Origin: Neptunomonas japonica DSM 18939
GTDB taxonomy: Bacteria; Pseudomonadota; Gammaproteobacteria; Pseudomonadales; Balneatricaceae
Length of the DNA: 64,000 bases
Direction: 5' to 3'
Assembly: GCF_000422765.1 (NCBI RefSeq)
Contig: NZ_KE383915.1
Coordinates: 59,425-123,424 of the forward strand
Below the pieces are notes generated by a model that saw only the letters and a list, made by a program, of their open reading frames with translations, did not search any database and was not told the origin of the DNA. Shown here piece by piece: positions 36,218-44,232 of the stretch. Position 1 is the stretch's first letter. Each line of letters opens with the position of its first letter. The position numbers and the translations under genes were made by a program.

Positions 36218-36395
36218 TGTTTATTTCCTTACATCATTTTCTATGCCAGCAGCATAGAGCTTATCAGCCTTCCCGTACAGCCCCACAGCAAAAAGATAAT
36301 CTCCATAAAGAAATAAAGTGATTGAAATCAAGCCCCTAATAATCAATTAAACAAGAAGCCAACCATCTTTAGATCAAAATAAATCTCATCAAAAA

Positions 36396-37286
36396 TTAAC
36401 CAAAAGTATTGCAACTTTGAACATCACCACGTTTAAAGCCTTCATTAAACCACTTTACACGCTGGGCTGATGTTCCATGCGTAAAAGAGTCCGGCACAAC
36501 ATAACCTTGAGTTCGTTTTTGAATAGCATCATCACCAATCTTACTCGCGGCATTCATTGCTTCATCGATATCACCTGGCTCAACGATATTCCTAACACGA
36601 TTAGCATGGTGCGCCCAAATACCTGCCAAGCAATCAGCTTGTAATTCAAGCTTTACAGACAACGCATTGGCTTGAGGTTTTGGCATACCACGCTGCATTT
36701 TATGAACCTTTTGCAAAATCCCAAATTGCTGCTGCACATGATGGCCTACCTCATGTGCGATCACATAGGCTTGAGCGAAATCCCCAGGGGCACTAAACGC
36801 ATGCTTTAACTCTTCATAGAAACTAAGATCGATATATACCTTCTGATCTCCTGGGCAATAAAACGGCCCCATCGCCGATTGAGCCATCCCACAAGCAGAT
36901 TTTACAGAGCCACGGAACAATACTAAACGTGGTTTTTGATACTGCTCACCCATTTGCTGGAATAGCGGGTTCCAGGTATCTTCAGTATCAGCTAATACGA
37001 CAGAGACAAAATCGGCCATTTCATCAGTAGGTGCAGACGTTTGGTAATTGCGATCTGCGGTTTGGCTTTGAGTCTGCGATGGCACGCCACCACCGCCTAA
37101 CAGCATATTGAGAACAGTGCTGGGATCCCCCCCCATCAGCATAATAACAACGGCAACAACGAGAATACCTATTCCGCCCTTTTTACCACCGCCAATGCGA
37201 AAGCCTCTGTTAGAGCGCCCTGAACTCGCCTGCTCAGTTCGCCGATCTTCTATATTTGAACTACGACGACCACTTTTCCAGCGCAT
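36396..37286 (-). CDS. YpfJ-type neutral zinc metallopeptidase
   Basis: A 296-residue protein: basic N-terminal tail (MRWKSGRRSSNIEDRR), a membrane or signal segment near 38-52, then the zinc peptidase domain with AHEVGHHVQQQFG (about 179-191), upstream FYCPGDQKVYIDLSF and the GDDAIQKRTQGYVVPDSFTHGTSAQR tail. This matches the YpfJ family (COG2321), whose substrates are not known. No partner gene is evident; the yejK gene is divergent. Confidence 0.9.
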   Translation of the reverse strand: MRWKSGRRSSNIEDRRTEQASSGRSNRGFRIGGGKKGGIGILVVAVVIMLMGGDPSTVLNMLLGGGGVPSQTQSQTADRNYQTSAPTDEMADFVSVVLADTEDTWNPLFQQMGEQYQKPRLVLFRGSVKSACGMAQSAMGPFYCPGDQKVYIDLSFYEELKHAFSAPGDFAQAYVIAHEVGHHVQQQFGILQKVHKMQRGMPKPQANALSVKLELQADCLAGIWAHHANRVRNIVEPGDIDEAMNAASKIGDDAIQKRTQGYVVPDSFTHGTSAQRVKWFNEGFKRGDVQSCNTFG

Positions 37287-37469
37287 TGACCTTCTCCAAC
37301 AAATTTATTCCAAGTAAGTATGATGCAAAAAAGGCATGTACTACACCTTAATTAAAGCCTTATCCAGCATACTATTCCAATGCGATATCTGACTAGATGC
37401 AAGATAACCCTGACAATAGCGCTTCTTTCACATAAAATTAAATTTTTGATTATAGATCTGGGAATACTT

Positions 37470-38540
37470 GTGGAATTAAAGCACCTGGTAATTAGAGAAT
37501 TACATAAAGAAGAAGACCAGGCCACTGTCATCAGTGAGCGTGGCGGTAGCGTTAACACCCAGCACCCTGTTGTACCTGACATGGTGCTCTCTTTGAATAA
37601 CGCCTTAGCTCGTCGCTCAACGCTCACCCATGGCTCTTTTAATAAAGAAAATCCAAATGGTTATCCGTTCATCCAAGCATTCGAGAATTACCTATCCCAA
37701 GAGCAATCATCTTCTGATTTTCTAACGCTTTCAGACTTGGGGATTACTCAGCTTGCTGCGGCAATGGATTCACCGTCATCTCACTCAGCGGTCGGCGGAT
37801 ATATTATTTTCGCCCATTATCAGCAAGAACGTTATGAGTTTTTATTAGTCGCATTGGTACGTAATCGCTCAGCTATTTCCTTAAACGACCAACTCAGCCC
37901 TACTGAGGTTAATGAAGTCGATCTTGATAAACTACATCAAGCTGCAAAATTTAATATAACGTCATATAAAAAAGGTAAAGACAGTTACTTGAGCTTTATG
38001 GGCACAAAAGAAAAAGGTGATATTACTCATTATTTTTCTAATGCTTTTGGCTGCACCGACGTTACTCCATCTAAAAAATCTACCGGGGACCTCATTCGTG
38101 CTACGCGTGATTTCTGTACACAAAATGGCATGTACGACGAAAGAGAACAGGTTGTCGAAGATGTAGTCAGCTACTTAAGCCGCCAAAGATCTGAAAAGAA
38201 CACTGCCAACCTGCCTGAAATTGAACAGATCTTTGATCAACATATTCCTACAGAAAAAACTGAAGAGATCACTGGGAAATTTGGCCGCTTTGCAAACAGT
38301 GAACGATACCAGGTCAGCCAAGAATTTCAGCCACACACACACACACTGAATGCTCACACCAAACTAAAAGCTAAAGCAGATAACTGGCAAGTAGATTTCG
38401 CTAAACGCTCACTTGGAATAGTCGGCTCTGGCAGTGATATTGAATTTGATGAAGAAAAGCAAACTTTGGTGTTACGCCGTATGCCAAGCCGAGTTGTCGA
38501 ACAGATCAAGCGAACTCTAGAAGGTGATGACGAGGACTAG
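37470..38540 (+). CDS. nucleoid-associated protein YejK (NdpA)
   Basis: A 37-kDa nucleoid-associated protein family member that binds DNA. The region LDKLHQAAKFNITSYKK and SYLSFMGTKEKGDITHYFSNAFGC matches the YejK core; an early LADLGI-like stretch is present as FLTLSDLGITQLAAAM. The frame extends to 37380 but the family begins near VELKHLVIRELHKEE, so I chose GTG at 37470, six bases after GGGAA: 356 residues, against 335 in E. coli. A weak hairpin follows the stop. Next on the plus strand is the PAS/EAL remnant. Confidence 0.85.
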   Translation: MELKHLVIRELHKEEDQATVISERGGSVNTQHPVVPDMVLSLNNALARRSTLTHGSFNKENPNGYPFIQAFENYLSQEQSSSDFLTLSDLGITQLAAAMDSPSSHSAVGGYIIFAHYQQERYEFLLVALVRNRSAISLNDQLSPTEVNEVDLDKLHQAAKFNITSYKKGKDSYLSFMGTKEKGDITHYFSNAFGCTDVTPSKKSTGDLIRATRDFCTQNGMYDEREQVVEDVVSYLSRQRSEKNTANLPEIEQIFDQHIPTEKTEEITGKFGRFANSERYQVSQEFQPHTHTLNAHTKLKAKADNWQVDFAKRSLGIVGSGSDIEFDEEKQTLVLRRMPSRVVEQIKRTLEGDDED

Positions 38541-38843
38541 CCTACACTCCAACAAGACAGGAGCCACTCCCAGCCAAACAAACGGTTTCAGCGGAGTGGC
38601 CAACACATTTTAGATGACGTTTTTCTTACCTATTTCAAACACCCCATGCAGCTCATAAATATAAATTAATAAACCATACTGATCTAAAACCATATCAAGC
38701 ATCTTACCTAATTACGCCTTGAACCGAGCAATACTGCACATTTGTTCAATATTGTACTAAAAGTGCTCTATAAAACATTAGTCATCCGAAAACATTTTTT
38801 CAAACAAAAAACATACTAAAAATATTACACTAACACCGGGTGA
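38541..38843. other. intergenic region after yejK, hairpin then AT-rich
   Basis: The first 60 bases hold a GCCACTCC/GGAGTGGC 8-bp hairpin with a 22-base loop (38563-38600), possibly the end of the yejK transcript. The rest is AT-rich, stop-dense in all frames, with no gene or promoter I can support. Confidence 0.5.
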
Positions 38844-39130
38844 TTTTTTCAAACGTTAGCCATTCGCGGAGCTAACGATGGATTATGGGATTGGGACTTA
38901 GAAACCAATGCTGATCCCAAGCAACTTGTAGCATCGGCGCAGATCGTTATCCAAATGATAAAGAGAGATCACAATCTTGGATACAAAATTATCGCGGAAG
39001 GTGTTTTAAGTACAGAGCAGCTCAGCATTCTTAAAAACTTGGCTGCGATAACGCTCAAGATTACCTGCTTAGTAAACCGATAGACGCTGAAGGCATTTCA
39101 ACTTTATTAAAAAAGCTGAAAATGAATTAA
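38844..39130 (+). pseudogene. PAS-(GGDEF)-EAL protein remnant, deleted and frameshifted
   Basis: From 38844 the frame reads TLAIRGANDGLWDWDLETN, a typical PAS-domain opening in diguanylate cyclase/phosphodiesterase proteins, then jumps at once into NADPKQ...LGYKIIAEGVLSTEQLSIL, the near-C-terminal part of an EAL domain. At about 39041 one G is missing (TTGGCTGC for TTGGGCTGC); in the shifted frame translation resumes as CDNAQDYLLSKPIDAEG and ends at TAA 39128-39130. So the middle of the gene is deleted, the end is frameshifted and no start remains. It lies where lon often follows clpX. Confidence 0.75.
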
Positions 39131-39132
39131 AA

Positions 39133-39160
39133 AAGCCACTCAACCTTAGGAGAGTGGCTT
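39133..39160 (-). terminator. Rho-independent terminator of clpX
   Basis: AAGCCACTC and GAGTGGCTT form a 9-bp stem with a 10-base loop; on the minus strand it is followed by TTTTTTAATT. It lies 49 bases after the clpX stop and directly abuts the PAS/EAL remnant. Confidence 0.8.
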
Positions 39161-39208
39161 TATACTCAACGACACAATCAAATAAGATTCGTCATTGCTA
39201 AATCAATA

Positions 39209-40495
39209 CTACTTGTTTTCTACAGCCGCTTTTTGCTCTGGAGCTTCATAAATCAATATTGGTTCAGATGTACCATCAATAACACCTTCATCAATAACAA
39301 CTTTGCTAACATTTTCCATTGAAGGTAGTTGATACATAATATCAAGCAATGTTCCTTCAAGGATTGAACGCAAGCCACGTGCACCTGTTTTACGCTCTAA
39401 TGCATGTTTAGCAATCGCATGAAGTGCTTCTTTTCGGAAATCAACTTCAGCGCCTTCCATCTCAAATAACTTTGTATATTGGCGCACAAGGCTATTTTTC
39501 GGTTCAGTCAGAATCTGCATCAACGCTTCTTCATCCAACTCCCCAAGTGTAGCGATCATTGGTAAACGACCAACAAACTCAGGAATCAGACCAAACTTAA
39601 CGAGATCTTCAGCTTCTATATCCAACAATGTGTCAGTAATCGACTTAGTATCATCTTTACTTTTCACACTTGCATTGAAGCCGATTGAGCTTTTTTCAGA
39701 GCGATCACGAATAATCTGCTCTAAACCCGCAAATGCACCACCACAAATGAACAAGATATTTGACGTATCAACCTGCAGAAATTCCTGCTGCGGATGCTTA
39801 CGCCCACCTTGTGGCGGTACTGAAGCGACAGTCCCTTCGATCAGCTTAAGCAAGGCTTGCTGCACACCTTCACCCGAAACATCGCGAGTAATAGATGGGT
39901 TATCTGATTTGCGTGAGATCTTGTCAATCTCATCAATGTAAACGATACCTAGTTGTGCTCGTTCAATATCGTAATCGCATTTTTGCAACAGTTTTTGGAT
40001 AATGTTTTCTACATCTTCTCCAACATAACCCGCTTCAGTCAGCGTAGTTGCATCAGCAATAGTAAAAGGCACATTCAGTAAGCGCGCTAATGTTTGGGCC
40101 AATAGTGTTTTACCACTACCGGTTGGACCAATAAGCAAAATATTACTTTTGCTTAATTCAATCTCTTTATTCGCCGTACTACTTTGAAAACGCAAACGCT
40201 TGTAATGATTGTAGACAGCAACGGCCAATACTTTTTTAGCACGGTCTTGACCAATTACATAAGCATCAAGCTTTGCTTTAATTTCAGCGGGAATCGGTAA
40301 GCTCTCTTGTGCTTCCTGCTCATCGATGTCCTGAATCTCTTCACGAATGATATCGTTACATAGATCAACACATTCGTCACAGATAAAAACAGACGGTCCG
40401 GCAATTAATTTTTTTACTTCATCCTGGTTTTTGCCACAGAATGAACAAAAAAGCTTGCCCTGTTCGTTGTCTTTATCGTCGATATTATCGCTCAT
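39209..40495 (-). CDS. clpX: ATP-dependent protease ATPase subunit ClpX
   Basis: AAA+ unfoldase that feeds ssrA-tagged and other substrates to ClpP. 428 residues. The N-terminal zinc domain has C17/C20/C39/C42 ([20 protein letters not shown]). The Walker A motif GPTGSGKT, Walker [10 protein letters not shown], pore loop YVGEDVE and the ClpP-docking IGF-type loop (here IGFNASVKS) are present. It follows clpP in the standard tig-clpP-clpX order, gap 108 bases. A terminator follows rather than lon. Confidence 0.97.
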   Translation of the reverse strand: MSDNIDDKDNEQGKLFCSFCGKNQDEVKKLIAGPSVFICDECVDLCNDIIREEIQDIDEQEAQESLPIPAEIKAKLDAYVIGQDRAKKVLAVAVYNHYKRLRFQSSTANKEIELSKSNILLIGPTGSGKTLLAQTLARLLNVPFTIADATTLTEAGYVGEDVENIIQKLLQKCDYDIERAQLGIVYIDEIDKISRKSDNPSITRDVSGEGVQQALLKLIEGTVASVPPQGGRKHPQQEFLQVDTSNILFICGGAFAGLEQIIRDRSEKSSIGFNASVKSKDDTKSITDTLLDIEAEDLVKFGLIPEFVGRLPMIATLGELDEEALMQILTEPKNSLVRQYTKLFEMEGAEVDFRKEALHAIAKHALERKTGARGLRSILEGTLLDIMYQLPSMENVSKVVIDEGVIDGTSEPILIYEAPEQKAAVENK

Positions 40496-40603
40496 TAAAC
40501 CTACCTCAAACTCGTTCCAGCAAAGCGGTATTCCAATTAATAGTGGCTTACGAGGACTTTTTCAACTCATAGCCACATTAATATACTACTTGTTAACCAC
40601 GCT

Positions 40604-41236
40604 TTATTGCCCTTGACGTCTATCCAAAACTGAATCTATCAAACCATATTCAGCAGCGGCAACAGGATCCATAAAGTTATCTCGATCAGTGTCACGACTG
40701 ATAGTCTCAATATCTTGGCCAGTATGCTCTGCCAAAATACGGTTTAACTTTTCACGAATACTGAGAATTTCTTTGGTATGAATCTCAATATCAGTTGCCT
40801 GCCCCTGAAAACCACCTAACGGCTGATGAATCATAACACGGGCATTAGGAAGAGCATGACGTTTACCAGCAGCACCAGCGGATAGCAAGAATGCACCCAT
40901 ACTAGCAGCCTGGCCTGTACACATAGTACTCACATCTGGTTTGATAAACTGCATTGTATCGTAAATTGCCAAACCTGCTGTAACAGATCCCCCTGGCGAA
41001 TTAATATACAAGTGGATGTCTTTATCTGGATTTTCTGCTTCCAGAAACAACATCTGAGCAACAATCAAGTTAGCCATATGATCTTCAACCTGGCCAACAA
41101 GAAAGATAACTCGCTCTTTCAGAAGGCGTGAATATATATCATACGCACGCTCACCGCGAGCGGACTGCTCTACTACCATCGGTACCAGACCAGAGTTTTC
41201 AATGATCTTGGCATTATCCTGATGGAATACTGACAT
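40604..41236 (-). CDS. clpP: ATP-dependent Clp protease proteolytic subunit
   Basis: Serine peptidase forming the two-ring ClpP chamber with ClpX or ClpA. 210 residues; catalytic Ser112 ([12 protein letters not shown]), His137 ([10 protein letters not shown]) and Asp in DRDNFMD are all visible. Short N-terminal propeptide up to about 15 residues is usual. It follows tig with a 118-base gap that contains a terminator-like hairpin, so part of its transcription may come from its own promoter or from read-through. Confidence 0.97.
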   Translation of the reverse strand: MSVFHQDNAKIIENSGLVPMVVEQSARGERAYDIYSRLLKERVIFLVGQVEDHMANLIVAQMLFLEAENPDKDIHLYINSPGGSVTAGLAIYDTMQFIKPDVSTMCTGQAASMGAFLLSAGAAGKRHALPNARVMIHQPLGGFQGQATDIEIHTKEILSIREKLNRILAEHTGQDIETISRDTDRDNFMDPVAAAEYGLIDSVLDRRQGQ

Positions 41237-41264
41237 GCAACTTTCTCCTTAAACCTAATAAACA

Positions 41265-41300
41265 AAAAACGACAGTGGATTAGCACCAACTGTCGTTTTT
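41265..41300 (-). terminator. hairpin between tig and clpP
   Basis: AAAAACGACAGT pairs with ACTGTCGTTTTT (12 bp, 12-base loop), giving T-runs on both strands. It lies 54 bases past the tig stop. It would separate tig from clpPX transcription, or partly attenuate it. Confidence 0.8.
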
Positions 41301-41353
41301 CATTCAGTCAATGCATCATTTAACGACGCAAGACAATACGACCCTTCAGCATT

Positions 41354-42658
41354 TTACTGCTGTGCAGGCTTAATTGCTTCTTCATAAGCAACCACTGCAT
41401 CAGTTACTTTGGCAGATTCGAGCAAGTGTTCAATCACAAGATCTTCCAATACCAAACTTTTAACTTGATTCAGCATATCATCATTGCTGTAGTACCAATC
41501 AATAACTTCTTTCGGCTCTTGATACGTGCTTGCCATCTCTTCGATAGTAGAACGTACACGATCATCATCAGCTTTGATTTCGTTAGCTTTAATAACTTCT
41601 TGAACCAACAAGCCTACAGTAACACGACGCTTAGCCTGATCTTCAAACATTTCTTTAGGAAGCATGTTCGGATCAATCTCTGCACCGCCACCAAAGCGCT
41701 GTACAGCCTGCTTACGCAGGTTATCAATCTCACTATCAACTAATGAAGAAGGTACTTCAATACCGTTGATATCGACCAGCTGAGTGAAAACCTGATCTTT
41801 TAATTTCATTTTAAGAGCATTAGCCATTTCACGTTCCATATTAGAACGTACTTCAACTTTAAATGACTCTAAATCTGCAGCTTCAATACCGAACTTAGTG
41901 AAGAATTCTTCATTTAGTTCTGGCAATTCTGATGAAGAAACAGTCTGTACTTTAACGTTAAAGACAGCGTCTTTACCTTTTAGCTCTTCAGCATGGTAGT
42001 CTGCAGGAAACGTTGCTTTAACTTCAACATCGTCGCCAGCTTTAGCGCCAACAAGACCATCTTCAAAACCAGGGATCATTGAGTTTGAACCCAACACTAG
42101 ATCCATACCTTCTGCCGTGCCACCTTCAAACGCTTCGCCATCGACGAAGCCTTCAAAGTCAATTTTCAGGCGATCAGCATCTGCTGCAGCTGTCTCAACT
42201 TCAGACCAGTTTGCTTGCTGCTTGCGAAGCGTGTCGATCATCTGTTCAAGATCTTCATCTTTCACATCTGAACTTTGCTTTTCAATTTCGACAGATGTGA
42301 AATCAGCTAGCGTGATTTCTGGGTAAACTTCAAACGTTGCAACGTACTGGAAGTCTTCACCATCTTTATCATTCTTAAATTCGATCTGTGGTCCGCCAGC
42401 AGGTAAAACATTTTCCTGCTGAACTGCTTCATAGAAGCTCTGCTGGATCACTTCACCAATAACATCCTGACGAATACCAGCACCGAAACGCTGCTTAGCA
42501 ACTTTCATAGGAACCTTGCCAGGGCGGAAACCGTCCAAACGCTGTGTACGAGCAGCTTGCTGAACTCGCTTATTTACATCACCTTCAATGCGCTCTGCAG
42601 GAACAGTGATTGTCATCTGACGCTCTAGAACGGAAGTCGTTTCAACAGAAACTTGCAT
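41354..42658 (-). CDS. tig: trigger factor
   Basis: Ribosome-bound chaperone and prolyl isomerase, 434 residues. N-terminal ribosome-binding signature GFRPGKVPMKVAKQRFG (with the GFRxGKxP loop) is intact, followed by the FKBP-type PPIase domain (DRLKIDFEGFVDGEAFEGG, GFEDGLVGAKAGD) and the helical C-terminal chaperone domain. The ATG at 42658 after GAGGAA is the start; the frame runs five codons further. First gene of tig-clpP-clpX. Confidence 0.96.
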   Translation of the reverse strand: MQVSVETTSVLERQMTITVPAERIEGDVNKRVQQAARTQRLDGFRPGKVPMKVAKQRFGAGIRQDVIGEVIQQSFYEAVQQENVLPAGGPQIEFKNDKDGEDFQYVATFEVYPEITLADFTSVEIEKQSSDVKDEDLEQMIDTLRKQQANWSEVETAAADADRLKIDFEGFVDGEAFEGGTAEGMDLVLGSNSMIPGFEDGLVGAKAGDDVEVKATFPADYHAEELKGKDAVFNVKVQTVSSSELPELNEEFFTKFGIEAADLESFKVEVRSNMEREMANALKMKLKDQVFTQLVDINGIEVPSSLVDSEIDNLRKQAVQRFGGGAEIDPNMLPKEMFEDQAKRRVTVGLLVQEVIKANEIKADDDRVRSTIEEMASTYQEPKEVIDWYYSNDDMLNQVKSLVLEDLVIEHLLESAKVTDAVVAYEEAIKPAQQ

Positions 42659-42911
42659 GGAATTCCTCACCAAAAAATACTATGTACCGGTTTGTCGACC
42701 TACATGAATTAATTCATCAGACTATTTTATCTGCTCAATTCATACAGTCGTTTAATTAGACTCGATTATACGTCGATGTCAAAAATTCTAAAGCGCGAAA
42801 TTTTCCGGCACTTGAAGATATTAGTCAAGCAATTACGGAAAAACAGGAGCTTAAATCTATTTTAGCATTAAGAATGCGCAGAATAAGTAAATATAGAATA
42901 AATACAAGAAA

Positions 42912-42988
42912 TGGGGTGAACGATGGGGCTTGAACCCACGACCGCCGGAATCACAATCCGGAGCTCTACCGACTGAGCTACGCTCACC
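42912..42988 (-). tRNA. tRNA-His (GTG)
   Basis: Cloverleaf with anticodon GTG (CCGGATTGTGATTCCGG stem-loop), G at -1 and encoded CCA. 77 bases. It differs from the second His copy (43328-43404) at three bases, including a paired change in the acceptor stem (A-T for G-C), so both remain foldable. It lies beyond a terminator-like hairpin that overlaps the preceding tRNA-Leu end. Confidence 0.95.
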
Positions 42989-42992
42989 ATAA

Positions 42993-43026
42993 TGAAAAAC
43001 ACCATTTATCAGGACGATAAATGGTG
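42993..43026 (-). terminator. terminator-like hairpin using tRNA-Leu CCA end
   Basis: CACCATTTATC (43000-43010) pairs perfectly with GATAAATGGTG (43016-43026), 11 bp and a 5-base loop. On the minus strand it starts inside the 3' CACCA of tRNA-Leu (43022-43106) and is followed by TTTTTC. It fits a Rho-independent terminator placed directly on the mature 3' end. Confidence 0.65.
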
Positions 43027-43106
43027 CGGATGGAGAGACTCGAACTCTCACGCCTTTCGGCACTGGTACCTAAAACCAGCGTGTATACCAATTTCACCAC
43101 ATCCGC
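43022..43106 (-). tRNA. tRNA-Leu (TAG), copy 1
   Basis: Class II tRNA of 85 bases with a long variable arm (GTGCCGAAAGGCG) and anticodon loop TTTAGGT, anticodon TAG; CCA is encoded. Identical over its whole length to the copy at 43227-43311. Confidence 0.95.
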
Positions 43107-43199
43107 ATATAACGTCTTACAATGCATTAACAATAAGGATAAACCTGATATTGTTAAAATACTAATCGTAGTTAAACAGCCCAACCACGTTCATTTTAA

Positions 43200-43232
43200 T
43201 AAAGCACCACTTATCATGATAATAACTGGTGC
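43200..43232 (-). other. hairpin at end of second tRNA-Leu
   Basis: On the minus strand, CACCA-g-TTAT pairs with ATAA-g-TGGTG around one mismatch, beginning in the CACCA of tRNA-Leu copy 2 and ending in CTTTATT. It repeats the design of the hairpin after copy 1 but is weaker, with no long T-run. Confidence 0.45.
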
Positions 43233-43311
43233 GGATGGAGAGACTCGAACTCTCACGCCTTTCGGCACTGGTACCTAAAACCAGCGTGTATACCAATTTC
43301 ACCACATCCGC
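43227..43311 (-). tRNA. tRNA-Leu (TAG), copy 2
   Basis: Same 85-base sequence as copy 1, anticodon TAG, CCA encoded. It is 16 bases from tRNA-His copy 2 and 120 bases from Leu copy 1. Confidence 0.95.
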
Positions 43312-43327
43312 ATTTGATAATTTAGCA

Positions 43328-43404
43328 TGGGGTGGACGATGGGGCTTGAACCCACGACCGCCGGAATCACAATCCGGAGCTCTACCAACTGAGCTACGCC
43401 CACC
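43328..43404 (-). tRNA. tRNA-His (GTG), first in transcript
   Basis: 77-base tRNA with anticodon GTG, G at -1, encoded CCA. It is nearest to the strong promoter at 43516-43544, so it opens the array His-Leu-Leu-His on the minus strand. Confidence 0.95.
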
Positions 43405-43699
43405 ATAACTAAACATCACTTTCTTTACTAAAAGCATTGAAAGTACACTTAAATGAAACAGTCTAAAATTACTGTTTTCAGTGCTTAGGTAAGCCCCTCA
43501 CTCAAGATGGGGCGTATTCTAGGGAGACACTCCCATGCTGTCAACAAGTTTATTCAGCTATTTGTAAGGAAATTTGCAATTATTTCAATAGACTAGGTTT
43601 AATCGCCAAAATAGCCGAAATTATAAGCAATTGTTAACGCTTATTGAGAAATACTGCACATAAATCCAATCTCAACAAACCATACAAGACAAAACTCGC
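43405..43699. other. tRNA leader and gap before cueR
   Basis: Holds the tRNA-array promoter (43516-43544), a leader hairpin AAACAGT/ACTGTTT near 43457-43478, and about 120 AT-rich bases towards the convergent end of cueR. No gene is supported. Confidence 0.5.
43516..43544 (-). promoter_or_regulatory. sigma-70 promoter of tRNA array
   Basis: On the minus strand TTGACA (43544-43539), a 17-base spacer and TAGAAT (43521-43516) match consensus closely, followed by a GC-rich ACGCCCC discriminator typical of stable-RNA promoters under stringent control. It is about 110 bases ahead of tRNA-His. Confidence 0.8.
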
Positions 43700-44089
43700 T
43701 CAGCCCTGACTTAGCTTATCCAGTATTGGGCAAGCCGACTGATCATCTCCTAAACACTCACCTACAACGCTCTCAAGTACATCCTTGATTTTCTGCATCT
43801 GCTCAATCTGAGTGTTTACCTTTAAGAGATGCTCCTCCGCCTTTTGCTTAACAGCCGCACTGGTTCTTCTAGGGTCTTGTGAAATCAGTAGCAATTCATG
43901 GCTATCGTTCAATGAAAAGCCAAGCCCTCTCGCTCTTTTAACAAAGAGCAGGCTCTCCAACTGCCCTACATCATATAAACGATAACCATTGGCACTACGT
44001 TTAGCGGGAGGTATAACCCCCTCCTTCTCATAGTACCTAATGGTTTTACTACTCAAGCCTGTATGCTTAGCAGCTTCTGCAATATTCAT
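43700..44089 (-). CDS. cueR: copper-responsive MerR-family regulator CueR
   Basis: Cu(I) sensor of 129 residues. N-terminal MerR helix-turn-helix (NIAEAAKHTGLSSKTIRYYEKEGV), long dimer helix, and the metal loop C112-LGDDQSA-C120, the same numbering and spacing as E. coli CueR. The sequence ACPILDKL after it also agrees. It is divergent from the copper ATPase gene, and the intergenic region carries a MerR-type operator with a 19-bp promoter spacer, so it should activate copA on excess copper. Confidence 0.93.
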   Translation of the reverse strand: MNIAEAAKHTGLSSKTIRYYEKEGVIPPAKRSANGYRLYDVGQLESLLFVKRARGLGFSLNDSHELLLISQDPRRTSAAVKQKAEEHLLKVNTQIEQMQKIKDVLESVVGECLGDDQSACPILDKLSQG

Positions 44090-44131
44090 TTTTTCACCTA
44101 ATGCGCCAGCTCTTTATATGCGCTTTTTTAT

Positions 44132-44162
44132 TTGACCTTACCGCCACTGTAACCTTTACACT
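44132..44162 (+). promoter_or_regulatory. CueR-type operator and copA promoter, 19-bp spacer
   Basis: TTGACC (44132-44137) and TACACT (44157-44162) are separated by exactly 19 bases, the overlong spacer that MerR-family activators correct by DNA distortion. Between them lies GACCTTAC...GTAACCTT, with a TTAC/GTAA dyad and the arms of known CueR sites. It lies 70 bases ahead of copA. Confidence 0.75.
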
Positions 44163-44232
44163 GATATAAATATTAGCGCATTTAGCGAACACAAACGATT
44201 AATTGAATATCAGCAGGAATAACTAATAAACC

